From: Serinus canaria
Taxonomy: Eukaryota; Chordata; Aves; Passeriformes; Fringillidae
DNA length: 64,000 nt
NCBI RefSeq assembly: GCF_022539315.1
Contig: NC_066342.1
Span: forward strand, 17,439,346-17,503,345
Direction: 5' to 3'
The notes under the pieces were generated by a model that was not told where the DNA came from, did not search any database, and worked only from the letters and a program-made list of their open reading frames with translations. The number at the start of each line of letters is the position of its first letter. Position 1 is the stretch's first letter. The translations under genes were made by a program, and so were the position numbers. Below, in pieces: positions 45,176 through 56,900 of this stretch.

Positions 45176-46697
45176 TTCCTGTATCCAACTTACTGGTTTT
45201 CTGTTCCATTTTCAAGATCTTATCTATTCATCCCCTTCCTCTGTTTCTCACTTTCTCTAACAACCAAAATACCACTTTTCTTTCAACTAGACACACACAC
45301 AAAATTTAAAAACCTTTTTTTTTTTCCACACTACTTTTCAATACATACACCTCCCTCCAAGGAGATATAGTGAAGCTTAAAATACAGAATCTACATTACA
45401 TTTTCATTCGTCTACATTCACTCGCTTTAATTTCTCATTCACTTTCACACATTCTTTCACACCCTCAGGACACAAAGTGGATCCTTATCTCCAGAAAATC
45501 ACGGGTCTCTGTGGCCCCCCTTGCTTTGGGATTGGCCTCCGTGTCTCAGTATCGCCGGGCCTCCTGGAAGGGCCCTGACTCTGGTCGCTTCCAGTGCCAG
45601 TTCACCTGTGAGGCTGTCTGCATGTCACTCACACGCTTTAGTCATGGCCCTCTCCACATGCCCGGGAGAACAATTGCCTGTTTGCAGGTCACCTATACCT
45701 TATACCACAGCCCCCACTCCCCCAGGGGAACAATGACCTGTTTGCGCGTCACACCCTCCTCTTTCCACTGCCCCCCCCCCTTCCCACCAGCCCGGGAAGT
45801 TGAGGCTGACTTTGTGTGTGACTCACTCTCACACACACAAGACAACAATAAGGTACCTTTTACTTTCAAATCACCTATTACAATTTTAGGTGTTACTGGC
45901 CACTCCCGGTGGTCTTGGATATCCCTCCACCCAGCTTTGTTGTCCAACCCCAGATGCTCTTGGGCATGTTTTTTTATCCCTCAATCCAGCGTTGTAGTAC
46001 AACTGCAGATGCTCCTGGGCATTTTATTTTTTTTGGCTGTGTTGTCCAACCCTGGATGCTCTTGGGCATATCCTCAATCCGGCAGAATTTTGCTCAAACC
46101 TGGATGTTCTTGGAATGTTAATCCCTCAACCCAGCAGGTTTTAATTCTGGATGCTCTTGGGCACTCTTATCCCTCAATCCCGCAGAATTTTTAGGGGCCC
46201 CTTTTTCCCGTTCCCTAGTGGATTGGGCTAGGAAACTCTGCTCCCTCCCTCCGAGGGATCCAACCCCTCTCTGAAACTCAGTCCCAGTTACCCCAGGGGA
46301 TTGTCTCACTTCTTTTATCTCTCGCTTCGTCTCTTTACTGGCTACTTTTCTTGTGAAAAGACAAAAACTCTGCATGGGAGACTCATCACTCACGTAGCAG
46401 ATCTGGGATAACACATACATTCATCCCCCTGTACCTGCTCCCCCAAAAAGTACTTAGCAATCCTTTTTTCTTTTTTTCTTTCCAGGTTCTTTGTGCCCAC
46501 TACAAGTCTTAGGGGGCTAATTACCAGGTTGTAGCGAGCCTTTTTCCCTTTTCTTTGTTTTATTGCCTCCTTTTGTCCACGGATCTAACCTGGGTCTGTT
46601 AGGTCACACCAGGGGAAACAGAGCGAGGCTGCCAAATTGGGCAGGGTGCGCCTTCCCCACTCTGACTCTCCTAAAGTACCAGCAGCGGGGTATTAAA
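45176..46697 (-). other. P3 leader and linker region
   Basis: The portion 45180-45940 aligns with the P1 linker (23230-23770). 45940-46190 is a minisatellite, listed separately. The rest to the primer site has no recognisable gag start. A 274-codon plus-strand frame (45370-46194) runs through it and is taken as incidental antisense. Confidence 0.5.
45940..46190 (-). repeat. Minisatellite in the P3 leader
   Basis: Units of about 45-60 bp repeat some five times with the core 'ggatgctcttgggca' and 'atccctcaa'. A single-copy counterpart is at about 23750-23810 in P1, so the expansion is specific to P3 or its lineage. Confidence 0.65.
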
Positions 46698-46712
46698 CAT
46701 CCTCTGCTACCA
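46698..46712 (-). promoter_or_regulatory. P3 primer binding site, initiator tRNA-Met
   Basis: Four bases inside the 5' LTR the provirus strand reads TGGTAGCAGAGGATG, the exact complement of the 3' end of vertebrate initiator tRNA-Met over 15 bases. Confidence 0.8.
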
Positions 46713-46716
46713 TAAG

Positions 46717-47333
46717 TGTGAAACACGCCAATCACTTGTTTTTAAAATTTTAAAAGTTCAATAGTAATAAAATGGTTCTAAAAATAGTAATATAATTAGA
46801 CTAATAAAAATTTGGACAATTAGGACAATACAAGACAATAAAAGCAAAGAGTTACGGACAGTTAGGGTACCCTTTTCTGGGCAAAATAAGCCTGAAAAAG
46901 GACACACGTTAACAGAGGATGTACCCTTAAAAACAATAACCTGTTGCATATTCATACATCTTATACACGATGCATAAATTCCATTCAAACAAAGGATTCT
47001 GTCTGGTCAGTGTCAAATTCTTCCTCTTAATCCTAATGGCGTCTTCAGAGCTGAGCGAGGCGGGAAGAGTTAGTTTCTTCTGATAAGAGAGCAATAAATT
47101 CTTTTTCTCTGAAAGATTTAGGTGTCCTTTGGCTGCTATCTCGGTGCGAGTCCTCTCTTTAAGATAAAGTATCTTACATAGCATAGTTTCTATTTCAACA
47201 TTATGTTATAACTTAAAGCTATATTTATCACTCTACTTAAGAAAATTAATACAGCATAACTTTCTAACATAACACATATAATATTCATTTTAATATTTGC
47301 AAAAAGCCAATCATAAAATATGCATTTTTCACA
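46717..47333 (-). repeat. P3 5' LTR
   Basis: It starts TGTGAAACACGCC and ends TTTTTCACA. It is followed by TCTTT, the target duplication. Confidence 0.9.
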
Positions 47334-47338
47334 TCTTT

Positions 47339-47411
47339 CCATATCAATAAACAGTTCTCAGATATAATATTTGCTGCTTTGGTGCTTTATTTTCATCCGA
47401 GAAATCTAACA
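47339..47411 (+). repeat. LTR split by P3, right part
   Basis: It resumes the LTR that begins at 36020 and carries AATAAA near 47345. The end at AAATCTAACA is tentative. Confidence 0.5.
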
Positions 47412-48248
47412 AAAAGAATTCTCCCCAACTCCCCCTTTTAGAGTGGGACAGGACACATGCTCTCCAGGAAAGTGTCTAACTTCTCTCTTTTTGTAGGAAT
47501 GCTCGCTTGGTGGCATGGCTCATGTGGAGAACATGGGGAAAAGGTGCTCGACCACATAGAGTGTTTGAGGATGCTACAATCAGTCTATCTGAATCTTCTG
47601 TTATCCAGTTCTGGGCCTAAGCAGAGTTGTTCACTGTCGCTGTCCCCGGCTAGATGGTGACAGTGGGGGGGAGACAGTCCCCCTGTTTCGGCGCTCCGCA
47701 GAATTCCAGCTACCAGGGGAGGCACAGCACGGAACAAAAAGACCACAGCAGCATCACAGGCCTGGGGTGGCACTGGGTTACTTTATTTTATGTTACACTC
47801 CCTGAGTCTCGGGGTCCCAGGCAAGGAGCTGGGGGCAAACAGCAGCTTATAAAGGGGGGCAGGTCTCAAGGGAGGATACAATGTAAGAACTGTGGGTGGA
47901 ACACAAGGCAGGGAATACAAGGGAGGAAAACTATTTGGGACAGGAGGGGTTAACAACTGGATGTGGGAGTAAGGGGTTTGAAACTTGGCAGAAAAGTAGC
48001 TAAGTAGCAAAGAGATAAACCAACACCTGGCTCAAGTGAATAACAAAGGCAGGTCTGTGTCCCTCTAAAATCAGGGGGAGAAAAACCCCAAAAGGACAAA
48101 TCAAACAATAACCTTCAAAATAAAAACACAATGCAACAGTTCACTGTATTTTTGCCTTGCTTGGTGTAGCAGTTTTGGTTCAACCAGGTGGAAACATCAA
48201 TGAAGTGTAGCAGTTTTGGTTTGCTATTCCAAGTCACGGCACCAATTT
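47412..48248. other. No gene; LTR-like sequence
   Basis: The part from about 47658 has LTR-like features (antisense TTTATT near 47782, G-rich left end) but no definable ends. The direct repeat GTGTAGCAGTTTTGGTT occurs at about 48164 and 48206. Confidence 0.4.
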
Positions 48249-49053
48249 AATATGGTGGGTTGAGTGCTGGCCCAACGCCAGTGCACTCACTAGAATTATT
48301 TACTCATTTTCTGCTGTGAGATAACAATTAGGAGAAGGGCAAGAGCAGGCTCAAAACTTTTAAGAGTATAAAGAAAACTTTATTAACAGAACTAAAAGAA
48401 GAATAATAAGAATCAGAATAAACTTTCAAAACACTTCTCCTCCCCTCAACTCTTCTTTCCTTTCCCACTGACAACATTAAGAGACAAAACCTGGAACTTT
48501 CAGTCAGTTTACCACCTCTAAAATAGTCTTCAGTTTGCTTTGGGAGAGGAGTCTCTCCTGCCATGCCATGGAGACTTCTTCACAAGAAACAGTTCTCTCT
48601 TGGCTTTTTATGTCACAGTGAAGCAGTCGCCCAGGAGATGGAAATTTGTTGCTATGTGAAAGTCCTTCCCCTCAACTTACAGCTTCCCCCGCAACTGTTT
48701 TTGAGGGCTCAATCTTTAGGTATTGGGGTACAAGTTTAAGGATGAGCTGTTCAGAAGCAAAGGTTCTCTTCATCTATTTCTGAGATCATCTCTGAGAACA
48801 GAGATCTTTCTGTTTTCCTCTGTGGGCAAAGGGTCTTCATTACTCTCATCTCTTTCTGTTCAAGCTTCTCACTGGATCACAGCTACTTCAACATTTGCTT
48901 GCTTTAGCAGGGGTGCTTTTGCTCATGTCTACGGTTTGAATGCTCCATCCTGAAAAGAATGAGAAGGAGGTATCTTTACAAACAAGCTGTGGGCTTGATG
49001 GTAGATAAGGCAAGATACGGAGAGGTGAAAGAAGCAATTGGGGGAACCATGAA
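48249..49053 (-). repeat. LTR related to the 7862-9253 element
   Basis: It shares the start pattern of that LTR: an ATGG block, then 'ggcccaacgccagtgc' where the other has 'ggcgcaatgccagtgc', then 'tctgctgtgaga', then 'aaaactttattaac'. It ends near AACCATGA. The terminal bases have drifted and no duplication is visible. Confidence 0.65.
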
Positions 49054-49099
49054 TTCCATAGGAATTCCACTTATTGACACAGACTGTTACTCATTCAAG

Positions 49100-49383
49100 A
49101 CTGTGCTATATCTCTGGATTTAGAAAAAAGAAAAATGGGGTAGGAACACATTAGGAGGGGGTCTATATTAGGCATTTCAGGAAGTCTGTACCTCTCAAGT
49201 ATCTCAGCCAGTGGGAAAAGAGAGGGAAATGCAGCCAGTAAATTAGGATAAAAAGAAGGCTGCATCCTCTAAAAATTTTGAGAGACCCCATGGTCTCTCC
49301 CTTTATTCAAATAAAGTTACAGGACTCCTCTGTCTCCTTTTTGGACATAAACCTCTGGTGTTTGTGGATTAATTTTTCTGACA
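49100..49383 (+). repeat. LTR 3' part, plus strand
   Basis: A sense AATAAA at about 49310 is followed by 'acaggactcctctgtctcc' and an end TTTTTCTGACA, then GTCCCCCC. The left limit is not clear. Confidence 0.45.
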
Positions 49384-49512
49384 GTCCCCCCCATGCTTTT
49401 CATGACTTACAGGGATATTTTAGTGTATCATAGTCCATCACCATGGCTTTACAAAAGAATTTCGGCCTAAGACTAAGGCATCTTTTCATTCTCCTCCTAT
49501 CTTAATACCGGT
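49384..49512. other. Short unclassified stretch
   Basis: It starts with a C run after an LTR end. No feature recognised. Confidence 0.4.
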
Positions 49513-50031
49513 TGTCAGTAGCCGGCTTCCTGCAGGGTTTGCCCCCAAGCAGGCAGGCTAGCACAGGCCTGATAGCTCAGCCTTTTGGAGACCAATTGTC
49601 CAGATACCCAAGCCGCTCTTAGTCGGAGGCTACCTTAGCAAGCTCAAGTGATATCAGCTAGTGATCTCAGCTCTTTTATGGTTTCAGCTCTATTGCTTGC
49701 TAAGGGCCCTGGCAGGCCGTGGCTTCCCAGTCAAGCAGACTCAGAGAGAGATAAGACTCATCCTGGCGTTCCACAGCGATGGTTTATTGGGTAGTCTGTG
49801 AAGGGTTCCAGCCAGAATGGGCTAAAGTAGCCCCTTATATAGGGCTAGAAAGGATCAAAAATTGTCCAATAGCAGGGGTTAGGGAAAAGTAACCTATGGG
49901 GTCACAGAAAGATAAGCTAGGGTCTGGAAGGCAGAAGAGAGGGGCTTCTGGCCTTTTCACAATGACTTGGCATTTCCTCTCTCTAGGCCTTGGCCCTCCA
50001 CAGGGCCGTCGCAGGCCCTGAGCCTGCTACA
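49513..50031 (-). repeat. Probable solo LTR
   Basis: It starts TGTCAGTAGCC and ends CCTGCTACA. An antisense poly(A)-like TTTATT is at about 49785. No duplication was found. Confidence 0.55.
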
Positions 50032-51135
50032 CTGTCTGGGATTTGGCTCTTCTTTCTTTTCTGATGTTGGTGTCTCTATGCTGTTTTCTTCACATGCCTT
50101 CACCTTTCCTTTTCTCTTATTTGGGAGAAGTGACACCTGGAGGTTTGTCTGTTTTTAAATGGAATTCTACAGCACTGAAAGAGTTAATCTTACTCAGGCC
50201 TTGTTTTAGGTATTGGTCTTTTGCTTTTGGTCACATGATCTGTGCTGGACGGTGGCTGTGGAGGCTTGCAGCATTGATTTCAGCTGCATAATTTCCTGCG
50301 CCACCCGGATGGTTCTTTTAGCAGCATGATTCCAGTGGCCACCCTGAGGGGGCAGGAATCCAGCGGCGACAGGAAAAGGCCAGGCAGAATCTCAGCAGCC
50401 TGCGCAGTGGCCCAGCCTGGCCTAGCCCAGAGCTGCTCCCAGGGCCCGGCAGACCCCTTCTCAGCCCAGGCTGGCGGCAGGGCAGGGCTTAGTGGCGGCC
50501 AGATGTTGGCAGCTGTGGCCTGGCCCAGCCTTGGCCAGGGCCCTGCGGCCTCCCGTCCCCCACCCGGCCACCGAGCCAAAAACAAGGGACAGCTTTTCCC
50601 ACTCCTCTTTTCTTAAATATATGGATTTGTAGGGTGATTTTAGCTGGTTATTGGTTCTGTAAGCCACGGAGGAAGCTGTAATATTTCCACGGGGAAGGTC
50701 ACTTAATTTTCCTTATCAAAAAGACTCAATTGAGGAAAGCCCAGGACACCTGGTAGAGTCCATTTTTTAGACTATGATGGATCCAAGTTTTCTAGATCCA
50801 AGTCTCCTAGATTTAAATATCTCAGAATACTGGAGTAAAGATCCTGTCTTACTGCTGATCCTGGTTACAGGTGGCCGGTCTTCTGCTGTTCTCCATAGCA
50901 ACATTTCAGGGAAGGACAGAGCATCAATGTGATAAATGTAGATGCAAGTGTTCATCCCCTGTGAGGCATAAAATTTTGAAAATAATAAATAGCCCCTTTT
51001 GGTGGTGACAGTCTCCAGAGGCTTTTATGGTATTGCTGGATTTCTCTTTGATTGTTGGTTCATTAAGACAAATAAATGCATACTGGCACCTAGAGGATCC
51101 CCAATATGTCTTAGATGACCATCACTGTTTCTCTG
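50032..51135. other. No gene; includes a GC-rich segment
   Basis: The segment 50380-50580 is GC-rich and repetitive in GGCC/CAGCC motifs, and is open in several frames because of composition. No splice-bounded exon or family match. It may be part of an LTR or simply intron. Confidence 0.4.
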
Positions 51136-51950
51136 CAGATTCTTTGGAGATTAAGAAACAAACACTACCTGAAAGGGGGATGTAGTGAGCTGAGGATCCA
51201 TCTCTTCTCCCAAGTAACAAGTGTGAGGACAAGAGGAAATGACCTCAGGTTGCACCAAGGGACATTTATATTTGATATTAGAGAAAATTTCTTCACAGAA
51301 AGGGTTGTCAAGCCATGGAACAGGCTTGCCAGGGAAGTGGTAGAGTCACCATCTCTGGAGGGATTTAAAAGACATGTAGATGTGGCACTTGGGGACATGG
51401 TGTAGTGGTGTAATTGGCAGTGGTGGGTAAACAGTTGGACTTTGTAGCAGCATGGTAATATGGATGGTTTTAGCTGCTATGTCCCAAAAGCATCTTCTGA
51501 GAAAGCTGCTCATGTAGGGAGAGGCAGTCACTCAATCCACACTCACACCACAGATAAGTCAGTGAAGAAAGATGGAAAGGGTCTCTATATAGAGTTCCAG
51601 CAAGGTTTATTGTAGAATCACATCAAAGGCTTCCAGGGACAAAAGATGAGCAAACAGGGCAGAGTCGTGGGTTAAGTATGGGGTCAGGGACCAATCACCT
51701 GCGGGCACAGGGTCACTACAAGGGCAGGGCAAAGGGCAGTGACCTATGGGGAAGGGGCAGATTAACATAATGCTGCAGGAGCATCATGGGAGAAGCCCCT
51801 TTCGACTCACCCTAAGGATGAGGCATTTGCCAAGCCAGTGGTAAATTCTTCCAGGGCAATATCCTAGAAGTTTCGCTAATAGGCTCAAAGGCCTCAACGG
51901 GACTTGATCTTAGAGGTCTTTTCCAATCTAAATTATTCTATTCTATCATT
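51136..51950 (+). repeat. CR1 LINE 3' end, split by an LTR
   Basis: Sense CR1 runs from 'gatgtagtgagctgaggatc' through 'agggttgtcaagccatggaa' to 51442. It resumes at 51901 ('gacttgatcttagaggtctt') and ends near 'ctattctatcatt'. Confidence 0.9.
51443..51900 (-). repeat. LTR nested in a CR1, target duplication GACTT
   Basis: It starts TGTAGCAGC. GACTT is at 51438-51442 and 51901-51905, and CR1 is collinear across it. An antisense TTTATT is at about 51605. The right end (CTCAACGG) has lost the usual CA. Confidence 0.75.
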
Positions 51951-52372
51951 TGGGTTTTCTTGTCCTTATTGTTCAGGACATGTGTGAAGGAAAAAATCAG
52001 AATGGGTCTAAAAGATGGGGTTGAGAAAATTGCAGGTGATATATCATTGCCATGTTGCATGTGGGGATAGAAATCCTCTCTCAGAGAAGTTTTTCTGTTG
52101 ATATGTTGGTTTTGCCAAAGTACTGGCCAATACCATATGTATGAGCTGTACATCTTGATTAGAAACACCAGGCCAGCAATCCCACCCCAGCCCAGGCTCA
52201 GCATCTGCAGAAGGCTCCCATACCATATAGTGACAGGCAGATTCACACAACTAGATAAGACTTTTTTTTCTGCACTGTAAATATTTATTGTAGGTATATA
52301 AGCAGAAATTTTCAGAATATTTGAAACAATGTGACACAATTTTTAAGTCACTATGTGCCTTAGACTTGTTTA

Positions 52373-52808
52373 TGTAAGAAATCGTGCCTGGCGGGCTGTT
52401 TAGGTCCAATATGGCTAGCTATGGACCCTAGCCCACACTATCTTACATAGGACAAAAGGCAAAAGATGAGAACCGCTCTTCTCCATGTGGGGACAAAGTC
52501 CTATTTTATTTCCTAGATAGGAGAGCGCCAGGTCATCCAGGTGACTCCCCAAGCGAAAAAGAGGAGGTGGCCTTCTCCCGGGGGAATTTTGAGCTGAGGG
52601 GAAAGGGGGACGAGGAAGGGGGCAACAGCCAATGGGATACAAGTGAGGAGGGGTGAGGGGAGGGGCAAACCAGGAAGAGACTACCAACACTGACACTTAG
52701 GGGGGGAAGGGGAAGACCATGTGATGATAGGATACAAATGATGTGAACAGTGCAAATTACCAAACACCCAGTGCAAATCACTAAATAACTATTTAGTGCA
52801 ATACAACA
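52373..52808 (-). repeat. Solo LTR with 6-bp duplication TGTTTA
   Basis: It starts TGTAAGAAATC and ends ATACAACA. TGTTTA is at 52367-52372 and 52809-52814. An antisense TTTATT is near 52503. A 6-bp duplication is typical of ERVK-type or alpharetrovirus-type integration. Confidence 0.85.
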
Positions 52809-52896
52809 TGTTTACTCACATTTTTATGGATGGTTTTGACATATAAGATGAAGTGCTCTCTGTAAAATAAGATATAATATGTTCCATGGTTGATGG

Positions 52897-53080
52897 TGAT
52901 TTGCAGAAAGAAAAAAAACTCTACAACTTTGTAAAAGTTTGCAGCTTCAGCTTTGTAGAGTTCAAGGGGTTCTTCTTATCTAGTTCGCATTTTTCCTTTA
53001 GCTGAGGTAGTTTTTTAAACAGCACATTTCACCTAAATCCAAAATGGATTTCTACCCTGGTAAATTTCTACTGTGTTTCA
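52897..53080 (-). repeat. P4 3' LTR with internal deletion
   Basis: It starts TGATTTGCAG and ends GTGTTTCA. Compared with the 5' LTR it lacks about 240 bp from after 'aaaagtt' to 'tgcagcttcagcttt', including the poly(A) signal. Confidence 0.85.
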
Positions 53081-53186
53081 TTCCCCCTTTCCTAAAAAAA
53101 AATAAGTAAATTCTTTTACTTAATGCAAATCTCTACAATAATGTGTGTCTTAATGCTTTACCATGTACATTTGATAAGGAGGTTTC

Positions 53187-53687
53187 TCAAGCATACACAA
53201 CTTTTACCAGTATATACAAGCACAGTTTTCTGATCAGTGACTGGATGAATCTCGAAGTGGAAAATACTTTGTTTGGTGTCAAGACACACATCTTGAGCAT
53301 TAATCTTAATTGTTCCTTAGTAACACAAGATTCTAAGTTTACTGTTTGCCACTTTTTATTCACCTTTTGTGCCCACACCCTATGTTCTGAGGGGTAGAGC
53401 AGTGATTTTTTATGATTTAATCTTAGTGTGATGATGGGGTGGATAACATAAACAGTGGTATTACGTATAGTAAGCACAAAGGCAGTGGCCATATTAGAAG
53501 CAGGATCATAGGTGAAATTTACCATAGTCCACCAGGATTGAAACTTCCTTTCAAAATCAATTGCATTATCCCAGACAACTTTCCGAATTTTAGCTGGAAA
53601 ATTACCTTCACCCCCTTCCTGTATGATCAAAGCTGCTGTTGCCTGCATCCATAACTGTGCTTGTATACAACTGAAAGCTAAAGACAC
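53187..53687 (-). pseudogene. env: P4 env remnant
   Basis: A 166-codon frame without its own start context includes IHPIITLRLNHKKSLLYPSE and HRVWAQKVNKKWQTVNLESC. The patterns look like part of a retroviral Env ectodomain of songbird ERVs, by my recognition only. The last 40 residues are Leu/Lys-rich and may be out of frame. It lacks signal peptide, fusion peptide and membrane anchor, so it is not a functional Env. Confidence 0.5.
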
Positions 53688-54520
53688 ATTATCTTGAACT
53701 GTACTAAGCGCTTCTACTATTAACCTGTAGTCTTGGTTCCCGGCCTTTTGCTACTTTGGCAGTACTTTTGAAATCTGCCACTGGCTAGTTCCTAATGCCA
53801 ATAGAGATGACTGTAAGGGCTGTTTCAATTTTGCTAGACTACCTGCTGCAATGGCCAGCTTGTTCATCAGTATTTCTGAATAAATTCTGTTTAAAACTTC
53901 TAATCTTGCCTCTAATATCCCAGTTAGATCTTCTTATTCTGCTCTTGAGGTGTATATGTGTTTGTAACTATGTTGCCTAGCCTTTAAAGGATGTCCTTAG
54001 GAAAGGGGAGCAGGCTGGTTGGATTTCTGAGATGTTAATTTGCATTAGCAATTATAGCATCTATATTAAATTTAAATGAGAGCCCAATAGCATAATGAGC
54101 CCAAAGACAAGTCACTTCTACAGGCTGTATTAATGTGAAATTACACTAACAACCTGATTCACTTGGGCTATCAAAAACTTCCTGGTGCCTGTATACAAGA
54201 GAGGCTGAGAAACTAATTCGATTTGGTCTCTCATGAGTGGTCCTTTTGACCACCCAGCATTCTACCTTGATTTCTTCTCTTCTGGTCTCTTGAAGTGCCT
54301 ACAGTTCCTATTCTTGTCACTCTTGCTTCTCATATACTTGATTCTTGTGGATTACTAAAGTGGATAGGTTTAAATCTTTTGTATTAGAAGGTTCTATTAG
54401 GGATCCAGTATACTAATTAAAAGCTTGGGACTAAGGCCATTCAGCATCAGTTTGGATAGAGGTACTCTCTAATTCTAAGACTCTAATTATAATTATACAT
54501 AAAACAATTCTGTAAATGAA
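53688..54520 (-). pseudogene. env: P4 env, decayed remainder
   Basis: By position this is the rest of env. Only short broken frames remain and no domain can be named. Confidence 0.35.
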
Positions 54521-54529
54521 ATTACAAAC

Positions 54530-54720
54530 TACCTCCGGCTGTAATATACTCATTTTGCCTGAGTAAGTTTTAGTCTCAGTTCATTGTCTTCTGGTGTCAC
54601 TTTCTAAGGGGCTTCTGGGGCCTTCTTCACTCGAGAGTGGTGGATCCAGGCATTCTGCTCCTTGATCTTGATCGCGGTGAAGGTGGTGAGAAGCACCTGG
54701 AATGATCCTTCCTACTGTGG
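54530..54720 (-). pseudogene. pol: P4 pol: integrase C-terminus
   Basis: The minus strand has the segment that reads TAIKIKEQNAWIHHSRVKK and then LRLKLTQAK, matching the corresponding part of P2 at about 25800-25930. It is separated from the core by stops. Confidence 0.6.
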
Positions 54721-55082
54721 TTCTAAAGTATTTTCTGTAAGAGACTCAACATATACTTAATCCTCAGGCTGTATGTTATGTACTGGTCCATCTAGCTCCT
54801 TGCTCTGAGTTCGATGTTTTCAGTTTCTCTGAGCTGTTTACTTAAATGAAATGTGATCCTTGATCTGAGGATATTGCAGCTGGAACTCTGAAATGTTGTA
54901 TTATTTCTTGTAATAATTCTCTGGTCATCTCTCGAGCCTTGACAGTTCTGGTGGGGAACACTTCTGGCTACCCTGAAAATGTATCTGTCAATACTAATAA
55001 ATACGGATACCCCTCTTTCCTTGGGAGTTTTGAAAACTCAATTTGCTACTGCTGTCTAGGCTCATGGCGCCTCCCAATCTGA

Positions 55083-55415
55083 CTAAGTTTTTGGTCTGGG
55101 GGTATTCTTGGGGTTAGTCTGGAGGCAAAGATCACACTGTCGGGTCACCTGAGTAATAGTGGCATATAAATTTTTAGCAACTTTTCTTTCAATCAAGTAG
55201 GTGTTTAGGGCATCTATTCCCCAGTGTGTTTTCTGGTGTTCCTCCCTTACTAATGACTGCAGCAAATGGGAAGGGATTACTAGCTTCCTTTCAATGGTAG
55301 CCCTCCCTTCTTGTTTGTATGTCCCTTTTTGATCTTTGATTAGTTTTTTATCTTTCTTATTATATTCTGGCTTACCTGGAATTAGAGCTCCTTTAATAGT
55401 TACTTCACTTTTCAC
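55083..55415 (-). pseudogene. pol: P4 pol: integrase N-terminal domain
   Basis: A 110-codon frame carries REEHQKTHWGIDAL with the two His, and CDLCLQTNPKN with the two Cys. The frame ends before the catalytic core. Sequence similar to the core continues at 54840-55080 with stops. Confidence 0.75.
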
Positions 55416-56091
55416 TGCTTCCTTTGTCTATCTGCCTGCTCATTTCTTACTTTTAATTCTGAGCTCACTCTTTGGTGTGCCTTAATATGCTTAATTGCTA
55501 CCTTTTCAGGTAGCTGAACTGCTTCTAGCAGCTGGATTATTTCTTGCACATGTTTGATGTTCTTTCCTTGTGAGGTTAACAGTCCCCTTTTATTCCAGAT
55601 GGCTCCATGTGCATGCACGACTCTGAATGCATACCTTGAGTCTGTATAGATGCTTATTTTCTTTCCTTTTGCTATTTCTAAGGCACGGGTCAGTGCAATT
55701 ATCTTGGCCTTTTGCGCAGAGGTGCCTGTTGATAAGGGTCCAGATTCTATTCTCTGCAAGTAGTGACTGCATATCCAGCATGTCGCTTTCCACTGGCAAC
55801 GCAGCTACTCCCGTCAGTGAACGAGGTCTCTGCATCATCTAAAGGAGTGTCTTTTAAGTCTGGGCAACTGGAGTAAGTAGCTTCAATGGTCTCTAGGCAA
55901 ACGTGGTGCACTGCTTCCCCTTGATTTCCACTGAGAAGGGAAGCTGGGTTGACAATATTAGTTACCACTATCTCTACATCATCTTGTTCTACCATGATGG
56001 CTTGGTATTTCAGGAACCTCTGTGGTGAAAGCCAGTGCCCACCCTTTACTTCCAGTACTGTGGACACTGTGTGGGACACTAGTACAGTCAT
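55412..56091 (-). pseudogene. pol: P4 pol: RNase H, two frames
   Basis: Two overlapping frames (55747-56091, then 55412-55759) contain SFTDGSSCVASGKRHAGYAV, and SAQKAKIIALTRALE then YTDSRYAFRVV. In the second motif the expected acidic residue after Ala-Gln-Lys-Ala is Lys instead of Glu, so one catalytic residue is lost. A frameshift joins them. Confidence 0.75.
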
Positions 56092-56900
56092 TGTCTGTCT
56101 TAGAGCAAACTTGCGTGCTTCTTGAATATTTAGCTTGAGTGCTGCTACAGGTCTGAGGCAACTTGGCTATCCTTTGGCTGTTGCATCTAGTTGCTTGGAG
56201 AAGTAAGCTACTGTTCTCCAATATGGACCCAAGTCCTGAGCTAATATTTTCAGGGCAAGTCTCTGTTTTTCATGGGAAAATAGAAAGAATGGTTTACTTA
56301 CATCTGGAAGTCTTAAAGCTGGAGCTGACATGAGGGCACTTTTAGCTGGTGAAAGGCCCGTGTGGCTTCTTTTGTCTACTGGAGATTTCTATTTCTATTG
56401 GCAATCTGATGAGCAGTCTGTAATTATAAACTTATAGCTGGCACCACTCTGCCATGCCTATCAAGGTTCAGAGTTCCCTTACTGTCTGGGGTTTTGGGGT
56501 TCAGCATATGGCTTCCTTGCGAGCTTGCTCTAAAGTCCATTGCCCAGCCCTAACTTCGTACCCTAGGTAGATTACCTTCTCTTTTGCTACCTGTGCCTTT
56601 TTCTTTGATATTCTGTATCCTTGGAGTCTTAGGAAATTCAAAAGGCTTACTATCCAGGCCACACATGCTTCCCTTGTCTGAGTGGTTACTAGAAGATCAT
56701 CTACGTACTGCAATAGCCTTCTTTCTTCCTGTGGAGCTTCCCAGGACTCCAGATCTTTTGCAAGTTGTTCTCCAAACAGAGTAGGGGAATTTTGAAGCTT
56801 TGAAGGCCTTGAGGCAACACAATCTATGTGAGCTGGGTTTTGCACCTGCTTTTAGGGCTTTCCCATTTGAATGTAAAAATTTTCTGTCTGGCTTTGTGGA
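56092..56900 (-). pseudogene. pol: P4 pol: reverse transcriptase
   Basis: The frame 56501-56845 includes QYVDDLLVTT (catalytic YVDD) and YLGYEVRAGQWTLEQ. Sequence on either side (56230-56500 and 56850-57000) matches P2 with stops and small gaps. Confidence 0.75.

Larger units (their letters stand above)
36610..47333 (-). mobile_element. Provirus P3, defective mosaic
   Basis: LTRs of 605 and 617 bp flank about 9.5 kb. TCTTT is at 36605-36609 and 47334-47338. In minus order: Met primer site, leader with repeats, an RNase H/integrase piece, gag (spacer, capsid, zinc knuckle), protease, RT remnants, an unexplained block, the integrase C-terminus, env remnant, and polypurine tract. Two other LTRs have inserted in gag. 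The LTR pair is visibly more diverged than in P1, so P3 is older. Confidence 0.85.

Noticed and set aside
45370..46194. A 274-codon plus-strand frame, the second longest in the window
   Set aside because: It is antisense to the P3 leader and crosses a minisatellite whose repeat length keeps the frame open.
50326..50616. A GC-rich frame of 96 codons as a gene or CpG island promoter
   Set aside because: The composition alone keeps several frames open. No splice sites, no family resemblance, and few CpG relative to GC content.
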